Assembly (NCBI GenBank): GCA_946490455.1
Contig: CAMLXE010000016.1
Span: 1 to 13,465 of the forward strand
Direction of reading: 5' to 3'
DNA length: 13,465 nt
Origin: an uncultured Desulfovibrio sp.
Lineage (GTDB): Bacteria > Desulfobacterota > Desulfovibrionia > Desulfovibrionales > Desulfovibrionaceae
Each line of letters opens with the position of its first letter. Positions within the stretch are counted from its first letter, which is position 1. The notes below the pieces were generated by a model. That model made no database searches, was not told the DNA's origin, and saw only the letters and a program-made list of their open reading frames with translations. This document shows positions 7,701-13,465 of the stretch, one piece after another. A program made the translations under genes and the position numbers.

Positions 7701-9395
7701 ATGTTGCTGAATGGAGCGCAGATTCTCATGGAGTGTCTGATTCGCGAAGGTGTCGATACCATGTTCGGCTATCCTGGCGGATCAGTTCTGGATATCTATG
7801 ATGTTCTTCCCCGCTACTCCAGACAGCTACGCCATATTCTGGTACGGCATGAACAGGCAGCCGTTCATGCCGCAGATGGTTATGCGAGGGCGTCCGGTCG
7901 TGTTGGAGTCGCGCTTGCCACTTCAGGCCCCGGAGCAACCAATACCGTTACGGGACTTGCCACCGCCTACTGCGATTCCATCCCGCTGGTGGTCTTTACC
8001 GGGCAGGTTCCAACAGGTCTCATCGGCAATGATGCCTTTCAGGAAGTGGACATTGCAGGCATAACCCGTCCCTGTACCAAACATAACTATGTAGTCAAGG
8101 ACGTAAAGGAACTGGCCCGAGTCATCAGACAGGCCTTTTACCTTGCTCGCTCAGGCCGTCCCGGACCTGTTCTGGTGGACCTTCCCAAAAATGTTCAGCA
8201 GGACAAGACTGAATTCATCTGGCCTGAAGATGTGAGCCTGCGCAGCTACAATCCTACCTACCGCCCCAATTTTGCTCAGATTCGCAAGGTGGTAGATGCC
8301 ATCTATCAGTCCAAACGGCCTCTGCTCTTTGCGGGAGGCGGAGTCATCATGTCCAATGCCAGCGCTGAATTTCGCGCGCTGGCCGACGATCTGCACCTTC
8401 CTGTTACCTCAACGCTCATGGGATTGGGAGCTTTCCCCTGTGATGATGCACGCTGGCTCGGCATGCTGGGCATGCACGGCACCTATGCTGCCAACAAGGC
8501 CATCAGCAATGCGGATCTTGTTATTGCCGTAGGCGTACGCTTTGATGATCGCGTAACGGGACGAATCTCTTCGTTTGCCCCCAAGGCCACCATCGTCCAT
8601 ATTGATATTGATCCCACATCCATCCACAAGAATGTCAATGTAAGCATTCCTGTTGTCAGTGACTGCCGCAATGCCCTTGCAGCCATCCGCGAACATCTTT
8701 CTCAACGCGAACAGCTGCCCTGGGAACGTCGTTTCGAGCCATGGAAAGCCCTTCTTGATGAATGGAAAACGGAACAGCCCATTACCTGGACGCCTGGAGG
8801 GGCAGTCCTCAAGCCTCAGGATGTCATCGAAAGCCTCTATCGCATAACCGAAGGCAAGGCCATTCTGACCACGGAAGTGGGACAGCATCAGATGTGGACA
8901 GCGCAGCTCTACACCTTCCGCGAACCGCGTACTCTCATCACGTCCGGTGGACTCGGAACAATGGGTTATGGTTTCCCTGCGGCTATTGGTGCCCAGTTTG
9001 CCTTCCCGGACAAACTGGTTATAGACGTATCCGGTGACGGTTCCTTCCAGATGAACCTTCAGGAACTCATCACTGCGGTCAGCAACCAGTTGCCTGTCAA
9101 GGTGCTGATTCTCAATAACAGATACCTCGGCATGGTTCGCCAGCAGCAGTACATGTTCTACAACAAAAACTGTGTGGCCGTGGATATTGCTGATCAGCCC
9201 GATTTTGTAAAACTGGCCGAGGCCTATGGAGCTGAAGGATATCGAGTTACCCGGCCGGCCGATCTGGAATCAACGCTTCGTACGGCACTGGCTTCGCCCA
9301 AGACCGCCATTATTGACGTCTGGGTCGAACGGGATGAAATTGTCTATCCGACGGTTCCCGCTGGAGCCTCACTGGACGAAATGGTGCTTCTGTAA
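7701..9395 (+). CDS. ilvB: Acetolactate (acetohydroxyacid) synthase, catalytic subunit
   Basis: This thiamine-diphosphate enzyme condenses pyruvate with pyruvate or 2-ketobutyrate, the first common step of valine/leucine and isoleucine synthesis. The 564-residue protein has all three domains of the family. Glu51 in LVRHEQAAVHAADGYARA is the catalytic glutamate that activates ThDP. GDGSFQMN (445-452) with LNN (471-473) forms the ThDP/Mg motif. VGVRFDDRVTGR (277-288) lies in the FAD-binding region. ATG 7701 has GGGAG 7 nt upstream and fits the family N-terminus; the frame is open upstream to 7635. Position 482 (GMVRQQQ) is Gln where many homologues have Trp; see findings. No ilvN regulatory subunit or ilvC follows, which is unusual, so a partner must be encoded elsewhere. 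A decarboxylating ThDP paralogue is less likely, given the full AHAS motif set. Confidence 0.94.
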   Translation: MLLNGAQILMECLIREGVDTMFGYPGGSVLDIYDVLPRYSRQLRHILVRHEQAAVHAADGYARASGRVGVALATSGPGATNTVTGLATAYCDSIPLVVFTGQVPTGLIGNDAFQEVDIAGITRPCTKHNYVVKDVKELARVIRQAFYLARSGRPGPVLVDLPKNVQQDKTEFIWPEDVSLRSYNPTYRPNFAQIRKVVDAIYQSKRPLLFAGGGVIMSNASAEFRALADDLHLPVTSTLMGLGAFPCDDARWLGMLGMHGTYAANKAISNADLVIAVGVRFDDRVTGRISSFAPKATIVHIDIDPTSIHKNVNVSIPVVSDCRNALAAIREHLSQREQLPWERRFEPWKALLDEWKTEQPITWTPGGAVLKPQDVIESLYRITEGKAILTTEVGQHQMWTAQLYTFREPRTLITSGGLGTMGYGFPAAIGAQFAFPDKLVIDVSGDGSFQMNLQELITAVSNQLPVKVLILNNRYLGMVRQQQYMFYNKNCVAVDIADQPDFVKLAEAYGAEGYRVTRPADLESTLRTALASPKTAIIDVWVERDEIVYPTVPAGASLDEMVLL

Positions 9396-9401
9396 CCTCA
9401 C

Positions 9402-9426
9402 GGCCCGGCTCTGTCGGGCCTTACTT
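9402..9426 (+). terminator. Hairpin after ilvB, terminator-like
   Basis: A perfect 6-bp GC-only stem, GGCCCG (9402-9407) with CGGGCC (9415-9420), closes a 7-nt loop and is followed by TTACTT. It starts 7 nt after the ilvB stop codon. The interrupted T-run suggests partial termination before panD. Confidence 0.5.
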
Positions 9427-9498
9427 CAACCCCCAAGACAAATGCAAACCCTCGAACAGCTGGAAATGGAAGCCGCCAACAGGGACGGCAGTATCGAA

Positions 9499-9927
9499 AT
9501 GGTCTGGGCAAAACTTCATGGTATTCGAGTTACGGAATCCAAACTTGATTATCATGGTTCCATCACCATTGATGAAGCCATTCTTGAAGAAGCGGGAATC
9601 ATCCCTCTGGAATTTGCCTACATCTGGAACAAGCAAAGTGGTGCCCGAATCAGCACCTACATTCTGCCAGGAGAAAGAGGAAGCGGCGTTGTCTGCCTCA
9701 ATGGAGCCGCAGCCAGAACCTGCCAGGCTGGCGATGAGGTCATTGTCACAACCTCGCGCAGGGTCACCGGTGTCCGTGCGCTCTATGCCTCCACACCGCG
9801 AGTTCTGACCTTCGACAACAGCGATCCCAGCCATCCCAATCGCATCGCCGAACGACTGGAATACAGGAACCGGCTTGATGAAAAGGGACACCCCCACTTT
9901 GAAATTGCCACGGTTGATCACTGGTAA
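9499..9927 (+). CDS. panD: Aspartate 1-decarboxylase proenzyme
   Basis: PanD makes beta-alanine from aspartate for pantothenate and CoA. It self-cleaves to expose a pyruvoyl cofactor. Counting from ATG 9499 (142 residues), Lys5 aligns with the substrate-binding Lys9 of E. coli, and the cleavage site is Gly20-Ser21 in LDYHGSITID. STYILPGERGSG and NGAAAR (compare NGAAAH) are family motifs. The C-terminal tail is about 20 residues longer than in E. coli (126 residues). Start choice is uncertain. In-frame ATGs at 9442 and 9466 would add 19 or 11 residues, giving an acidic extension not expected in the family. Neither has a ribosome site, while 9499 has only AGGGA at a loose 13-nt spacing. The gene follows the ilvB hairpin. 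Valine-pathway ketoisovalerate and beta-alanine both feed pantothenate, a plausible reason for this neighbourhood. Confidence 0.9.
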   Translation: MVWAKLHGIRVTESKLDYHGSITIDEAILEEAGIIPLEFAYIWNKQSGARISTYILPGERGSGVVCLNGAAARTCQAGDEVIVTTSRRVTGVRALYASTPRVLTFDNSDPSHPNRIAERLEYRNRLDEKGHPHFEIATVDHW

Positions 9928-10008
9928 AGCACACAGGGCTGGACGCGGCGGTCGCTTTGCGCTAGGCTCACAAGTCAGTACAAGATTGCCGACAAGGGGA
10001 ATATCTTT

Positions 10009-10899
10009 ATGAGTACGGGAATATTTCGCGGTGCCTTTACGGCCCTGATCACGCCCTTCAAGGACGGAAAGGTTGATGAAGAAGCCTTTCGCGAATTGAT
10101 TGAAACCCAGATTGAACAGGGCATAGACGGTCTTGTTCCCTGTGGCACTACAGGAGAATCTGCCACGCTCTCGCATGAGGAGCATGAAAAGGTTGTCCGT
10201 ATCTGTGTTGAACAGGTTCGAAAACGGGTTCCCGTACTTGCAGGAGCAGGCTCCAACAATACGGCGGAAGCAATCCGCCTGACGCAGTTTGCCAAAAGTG
10301 TGGGAGCCGATGGTGTCCTGCACATTACCCCCTATTACAATAAGCCTACTCAGGAAGGCCTGTACCAGCACTTCAAGGCGATTGCCGCCGAAGCTCCGCT
10401 GCCCATCATCATGTACAATGTTCCTGGAAGAACCGGCTGCAACATGCTGCCTGCAACTGTAGCCCGTCTGGCAAAGGATATTCCTGAAGTTGTTGGCATC
10501 AAGGAAGCCACGGGAAGCCTTGTTGCCGCTTCCGATATTCTGGAACTTTGCCCCTCCAGTTTCCAGGTTCTTTCCGGTGACGATTTTGTGGCCCTTCCCA
10601 TGATGGCGATCGGTGGCTGCGGTGTTATCTCGGTCACGTCCAACATCGTACCGGGCAGAGTCTCACGTCTCTGTCACGCCTTTTTTGAAGGCAATCTGGA
10701 AGAAGCTCGGCGCATCCATTTTGAGCTGATGCCTCTGCACAGGGCCATGTTCCTTGAAACCAATCCCATTCCGGTCAAGACAGCCTACAGTCTGCTGAAA
10801 GGTCGGAAACTCGAGTTGCGTCTGCCCCTCGTTCCGCTTCAGTCTTCCAATCTTGAAAAGCTTACTGAAGTTCTGAAGGCCAGCGGGCTTCTTCATTGA
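10009..10899 (+). CDS. dapA: 4-hydroxy-tetrahydrodipicolinate synthase
   Basis: DapA condenses pyruvate with aspartate semialdehyde, the committed step of the diaminopimelate and lysine pathway that also feeds peptidoglycan. The 296-residue protein has the normal length of this class I aldolase family. GTTGES (46-51) carries Thr47 and Thr48 of the proton relay. YNVPGRTG (136-143) carries the catalytic Tyr136 and Arg141. Lys165 in GIKEATGS is the Schiff-base lysine. Tyr110, in ITPYYNKPTQEG, is the conserved interface tyrosine. AAGGGGA (9994-10000) lies 8 nt before ATG 10009, so the start is secure. The 81-bp gap after panD has only a very weak promoter-like pattern. A strong hairpin follows the stop codon, ending this transcript before hisI. 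Confidence 0.97.
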   Translation: MSTGIFRGAFTALITPFKDGKVDEEAFRELIETQIEQGIDGLVPCGTTGESATLSHEEHEKVVRICVEQVRKRVPVLAGAGSNNTAEAIRLTQFAKSVGADGVLHITPYYNKPTQEGLYQHFKAIAAEAPLPIIMYNVPGRTGCNMLPATVARLAKDIPEVVGIKEATGSLVAASDILELCPSSFQVLSGDDFVALPMMAIGGCGVISVTSNIVPGRVSRLCHAFFEGNLEEARRIHFELMPLHRAMFLETNPIPVKTAYSLLKGRKLELRLPLVPLQSSNLEKLTEVLKASGLLH

Positions 10900-10910
10900 T
10901 GCAGTCCTGT

Positions 10911-10949
10911 CAAAGCGCCACGTCCTTCTCGGGGACGTGGCGCTTTGTT
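10911..10949 (+). terminator. Strong hairpin terminator after dapA
   Basis: A perfect 15-bp inverted repeat (10911-10925 with 10933-10947) has a 7-nt loop. It carries AAA at the outer 5' side and TTT at the outer 3' side, followed by TTG. It starts 11 nt after the dapA stop codon. The stem is very stable but the T-run is short. Confidence 0.7.
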
Positions 10950-10989
10950 GTGGAACAAAAGCAAGATACAGAATTGTAAAGGAACGTTC

Positions 10990-11382
10990 ATGGAATCGTC
11001 GCTTGATTTTACACCTGACTTCAGCAAGTCTGGAGGTCTCGTAGCAGCTGTGGCACAGGATGCCCAAACGGGAGAGGTGCTGATGCTTGCCTGGATGAAC
11101 CCCGAAGCCTGGGAAAAGACCCTGGAAACAGGCGAAGTCCACTACTACAGCCGTAGTCGTAAAAGTCTGTGGCATAAGGGTGAAACGTCAGGCAATGTCC
11201 AGAAAGTACGCTCCATTCGTCTGGATTGTGATTCTGATGCCGTTCTTCTGCAAATAGAACAGGTGGGAGGAGCGGCCTGTCATGAAGGGTACCGCAGTTG
11301 TTTCTCGAGAGAACTCCGAAATGGTGAAGTACACCGCTGTTCCGAACTCATCTTTGACCCCAAAGAGGTATATCATGGCTAA
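10990..11382 (+). CDS. hisI: Phosphoribosyl-AMP cyclohydrolase
   Basis: HisI opens the adenine ring of phosphoribosyl-AMP, the third step of histidine synthesis. The 130-residue protein is a stand-alone cyclohydrolase with no HisE (pyrophosphohydrolase) domain fused to it. The zinc ligands Cys80, Cys97 and Cys104 (ACHEGYRSC) and the Mg-binding acidic cluster Asp79, Asp81 and Asp83 are present. AWMNPEAW (34-41), TGEVHYYSRSR (47-57) and LWHKGETSGN (60-69) are family motifs. AAAGGA lies 6 nt upstream of ATG 10990. The gene overlaps hisG by 8 nt. Other his genes are absent from the window, so the pathway is dispersed. Confidence 0.96.
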   Translation: MESSLDFTPDFSKSGGLVAAVAQDAQTGEVLMLAWMNPEAWEKTLETGEVHYYSRSRKSLWHKGETSGNVQKVRSIRLDCDSDAVLLQIEQVGGAACHEGYRSCFSRELRNGEVHRCSELIFDPKEVYHG

Positions 11383-12253
11383 TCCATTGATTAAACTTGG
11401 ATTACCCAAAGGCTCTCTCGAAGAGTCCACCATAGATCTGTTTGACCGTGCCGGCTGGAAGGTTCGCCGGCACCCACGCAACTATTTTCCCGACATCAAT
11501 GATCCTGAGATCACCGCCAGACTGTGCCGGGTTCAGGAAATTCCCCTCTATATTCAGGATGGCATTCTTGACGTTGGTCTCACAGGCAAGGACTGGCTTA
11601 AGGAAACAGGCGCTCATACAGTTGTCGTTTCTGATCTTATCTATTCCAAAGTTTCCAACAAACCCGCTCGCTGGGTTTTGGCTGTAGCTGGAGATTCCCC
11701 CTATCAGAAAGCCGAGGATCTGGCAGGCAAACGGATCGCTACCGAACTGATCGGAGTGAGTACGGCCTACTTTGCCGAACGCAATATCCCGGTCAACATC
11801 AACTATTCCTGGGGCGCTACCGAAGCCAAGGTAGTAGAAGGACTCGCTGATGCCATTGTTGAAGTGACAGAAACCGAGACCACCATTCGGGCACATGGAC
11901 TGCGTGTTATTGAAGAGGTTTTCGTCACCAATACCGTGCTTATTGCCAACGCCGCAGCCTGGGAAGATCCGGCCAAGCGTCGCAAGATTGAACAGATTGA
12001 CCTCCTGTTGCAGGGAGCCTTGCGTGCAGAATCGCTTGTCTGTCTCAAGATGAATGCGCCTACCAACAGACTGGATGCCATTCTGGCTCTGCTGCCCGCG
12101 CTGAACTCGCCTACAGTTGCTCCTCTTCAAAATGGCGAATGGCTCTCTCTGGAAACGGTAGTCAATACAGGCATTGTTCGGGATCTTATCCCCCAGCTTC
12201 GTGAGGCTGGCGCCGAAGGTATTCTCGAATACGCCCTCAATAAGGTCATCTGA
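11375..12253 (+). CDS. hisG: ATP phosphoribosyltransferase, long form
   Basis: HisG joins ATP and PRPP to start histidine synthesis and is the feedback control point. At 292 residues it is the long, HisZ-independent form, with two periplasmic-binding-protein-like catalytic lobes and a C-terminal regulatory domain (from about residue 215) that normally binds histidine. LGLPKGSLEESTIDLF (8-23) and DVGLTGKDW (66-74) are family motifs. The PRPP loop is at about 159-171. There, the residue usually Gly (as in E. coli STGAT) is Glu168; see findings. AAAGAGG inside hisI (11362-11368) precedes ATG 11375, and the ATG lies 5 nt upstream of the hisI stop codon, a pattern typical of translational coupling. 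A strong terminator follows. Confidence 0.96.
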   Translation: MANPLIKLGLPKGSLEESTIDLFDRAGWKVRRHPRNYFPDINDPEITARLCRVQEIPLYIQDGILDVGLTGKDWLKETGAHTVVVSDLIYSKVSNKPARWVLAVAGDSPYQKAEDLAGKRIATELIGVSTAYFAERNIPVNINYSWGATEAKVVEGLADAIVEVTETETTIRAHGLRVIEEVFVTNTVLIANAAAWEDPAKRRKIEQIDLLLQGALRAESLVCLKMNAPTNRLDAILALLPALNSPTVAPLQNGEWLSLETVVNTGIVRDLIPQLREAGAEGILEYALNKVI

Positions 12254-12270
12254 CCCATTTCATTCCCAGC

Positions 12271-12317
12271 AAAAAAAGGGGGCTCATGGCCAACATATGG
12301 TCATGAGTCCCTTTTTT
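12271..12317 (+). terminator. Strong Rho-independent terminator after hisG
   Basis: A long A-rich/G-rich arm (12271-12291) pairs with 12299-12317, around loop AACATAT. The stem has several G-U pairs and one bulged G, and ends in CTTTTTT. The A-run on the opposite side means it could also stop transcription coming from the right. Confidence 0.85.
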
Positions 12318-12650
12318 CAAAAAATACCAGAAGTGGGTACAGTCAGATAATCTGTTGGGCTATCAGTCGATTCTAGCCCCAAAGCAACCTTCCCCACATG
12401 CCTTCCTATTCAATTCCCTGTCGGGCTGTGATGCCCAAGTCTGGCGACTTTCCACCATCCCCAGCTGGCAGGGTACACCGTTCCTGCTTTCAGATGTTCC
12501 TATCTTGTGCGTAATCTGTTCCTAACGTGTTCTCATCTGTGCAAAACATGAAGAAAAAATGTGCATATCTTCAAAAGATGCGCACAAAATGGACACACCC
12601 GCTGTCAGTTATGCACAGGGCGTCTGAGGCAGATGGGAAACAGGACATAG
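12318..12650. other. Gene-free convergent spacer with several hairpins; possible small RNA
   Basis: No convincing protein gene is seen. An ATG-started frame of 38 codons at 12399 has no ribosome site. Potential hairpins include TTGGGCTA with TAGCCCcAA (about 12354-12382), GGGC-N6-GCCC followed directly by AAGTC-TGGC-GACTT (about 12423-12451), GCAGG-N10-CCTGC then TTTC (about 12467-12491), and GCAT..ATGC near 12562-12581. GTTCCT occurs at 12480, 12496 and 12518. The density of structure between two terminators is compatible with a non-coding RNA, but it matches no RNA family I know. Confidence 0.3.
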
Positions 12651-12681
12651 AAAACCACGCAATACAAATGTATTGCGTGGT
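12651..12681 (-). terminator. Rho-independent terminator after infA
   Basis: Read on the minus strand, a perfect 12-bp inverted repeat (12681-12670 with 12665-12654) closes a 4-nt loop and is followed by TTT then C. It starts 23 nt after the infA stop codon. Confidence 0.75.
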
Positions 12682-12704
12682 ATAGGCCATGAGATAAAAA
12701 GATA

Positions 12705-12923
12705 CTATTTCATGCGGTAGGTAATACGGCCCCGTGACAGGTCATAGGGAGACAATTCGACCTTGACTCTGTCTCCAGGCAAAATACGGATATAAAACTT
12801 ACGCATCTTACCAGAAATATGGGCCAGGACCTGATGTCCGTTCTCGAGCTCGACCAGAAACATGGCGTTGGGCAGGGCTTCCTGAACAACGCCGTCTACT
12901 TCAATGGCATCTTCCTTTGCCAT
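12705..12923 (-). CDS. infA: Translation initiation factor IF-1
   Basis: IF-1 binds the 30S ribosomal A site during initiation. The 72-residue protein is a single S1/OB-fold domain of exact family length. LPNAMFLVELENGHQVLAHISGKMRK (17-42 in outline) carries the conserved LPNxxF and HISGKMR elements, and the C-terminus has the standard LSPYDLSRGRITYR ending. AGGAGG (12933-12928) sits 4 nt before the ATG, a perfect but close ribosome site. A near-consensus promoter and a small leader hairpin lie upstream, and a terminator follows, so infA can be expressed alone. Confidence 0.98.
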   Translation of the reverse strand: MAKEDAIEVDGVVQEALPNAMFLVELENGHQVLAHISGKMRKFYIRILPGDRVKVELSPYDLSRGRITYRMK

Positions 12924-12949
12924 GGAGCCTCCTCAAAAAAGTCTATTTC

Positions 12950-12964
12950 ACACCTGAAAGGTGT
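12950..12964 (-). repeat. Perfect inverted repeat in the infA leader
   Basis: ACACCT-TTC-AGGTGT on the minus strand is a 6-bp perfect inverted repeat with a 3-nt loop, 16 nt upstream of the infA Shine-Dalgarno. It could be a leader hairpin or a protein-binding site. A weaker promoter-like pair, TTGACG (12973-12968) and TGAAAT (12950-12945), spaced 17 nt, brackets it, which would put the repeat in the spacer. Confidence 0.5.
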
Positions 12965-12982
12965 TTCCGTCAATGACCTTTG

Positions 12983-13011
12983 ATTATGTCCTCAAAAAAC
13001 AATGCTGTCAA
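12983..13011 (-). promoter_or_regulatory. Near-consensus sigma70 promoter of infA
   Basis: TTGACA (13011-13006, 6/6) and CATAAT (12988-12983, 5/6) are separated by 17 nt on the minus strand. Transcription would start near 12976, giving a leader of about 53 nt for infA. Confidence 0.75.
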
Positions 13012-13067
13012 TCCGTATATCCGGCTTCCATGATCTGCAAGTACCAGCCTCTGTTCAGAGAATCGGT

Positions 13068-13465
13068 CTAACGAATGGCCCTTGGCATAGGAGCCTGACG
13101 CACCAGAAGCCATACCCCTACGAAGAAAAGAGGGATACACAGCAGCTGCCCCATGGTCAGCCATCCAAAGGCCAGATAACCAAGCTGGGGATCGGGCTGC
13201 CGAACAAATTCCACAAGGAACCGGAACAGAGAGTACCCAAGGGCAAAAATGCCGGCGATCCGCCCGGAAGGACGAATGCGGGATGAAAATATCCACACGA
13301 TCAGAAAAAGGCAAACGCCCTCAAGCCCTGCTTCATACAGTTGGGAAGGATGTCGGGGAAGGGCACCACCTGATGGGAATATCATCCCAAAGGGGCTGTC
13401 GGTTACCCCTCCCCAGAGTTCCCCATTAATAAAATTGCCAAGGCGTCCAAAGAAAAGCCCTGGAG
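13068..13465 (-). CDS. lgt: Prolipoprotein diacylglyceryl transferase, C-terminal part (N-terminus beyond window)
   Basis: Lgt moves diacylglycerol from phosphatidylglycerol to the lipobox cysteine of prolipoproteins in the inner membrane. The last 131 residues are visible; the gene continues past the right edge. The Lgt signature GRLGNFINGELWG opens the visible part and contains the conserved Arg of the active site (Arg143 in E. coli). PRHPSQLYE follows, as in other Lgt proteins. Two clear hydrophobic helices are seen (about AGLEGVCLFLIVWIFS and MGQLLCIPLFFVGVWLLV), and an arginine-bearing segment (FRFLVEFVRQPD) contains the other conserved Arg region. The stop codon is TAG (13070-13068). 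The gene lies upstream of infA on the same strand with a separate infA promoter in the gap. Confidence 0.95.
   Translation of the reverse strand, partial: PGLFFGRLGNFINGELWGGVTDSPFGMIFPSGGALPRHPSQLYEAGLEGVCLFLIVWIFSSRIRPSGRIAGIFALGYSLFRFLVEFVRQPDPQLGYLAFGWLTMGQLLCIPLFFVGVWLLVRQAPMPRAIR

Noticed and set aside
9957..9984. TTGCGC-N16-TACAAG as a dapA promoter
   Set aside because: The -35 matches only 3 of 6 and spacing is short; too weak to list.
10945..10974. TTGTTG-N18-CAGAAT as a hisI promoter
   Set aside because: It overlaps the dapA terminator and both boxes are poor, although hisI probably does need a promoter here.
12355..12381. Resemblance of the TCGATTCTAGCCCC stretch to a tRNA T-arm or integrase attachment site
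   Set aside because: No acceptor stem, anticodon arm or CCA can be fitted around it, and no integrase gene is present.
12399..12515. 38-codon plus-strand frame in the hisG-infA spacer
   Set aside because: No ribosome binding site and no recognisable protein features; better explained by chance in a non-coding spacer.

Overview
The window looks like a housekeeping stretch of a Gram-negative chromosome, most likely a Desulfovibrionaceae-type member of the Desulfobacterota. This is an inference from the long-form HisG paired with HisI, the IF-1 and Tgt sequences, the moderate GC content and the regular Shine-Dalgarno sites. No database search was possible. There are no insertion sequences, tRNA or rRNA genes, CRISPR arrays or phage genes.

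Positions 1-2402 (minus strand) hold one uninterrupted reading frame of 800 codons that runs off the left edge. I checked it codon by codon and found no stop. It encodes a soluble, cysteine-poor, strongly helical protein that I do not recognise. It is the main unknown here. It diverges from tgt (2665-3780) across a 262-bp spacer that carries a candidate promoter for each side. The tgt promoter is so close to the ATG that the mRNA may be leaderless.

Positions 2665-12253 (plus strand) hold tgt (queuosine tRNA modification), murJ (lipid II flippase), a membrane-anchored LtaS/OpgB-type sulfatase-fold transferase, ilvB (acetolactate synthase catalytic subunit with no adjacent ilvN), panD (beta-alanine for pantothenate), dapA (lysine/diaminopimelate), and a translationally coupled hisI-hisG pair. 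Hairpin terminators or terminator-like hairpins lie after tgt, the transferase gene, ilvB, dapA and hisG, so this is probably several short transcripts, not one operon. The themes are cell envelope (murJ, transferase, dapA for peptidoglycan, lgt) and amino-acid/cofactor synthesis. IlvB and PanD both supply precursors of pantothenate.

Positions 12254-12704 are a convergent spacer between hisG and infA. It has a strong terminator at each end, and in between about 330 bp of non-coding sequence with several hairpins and short repeats, a possible small-RNA locus. Positions 12705-13465 (minus strand) hold infA (IF-1) behind a near-consensus sigma70 promoter, and the 3' part of lgt, cut by the right edge.
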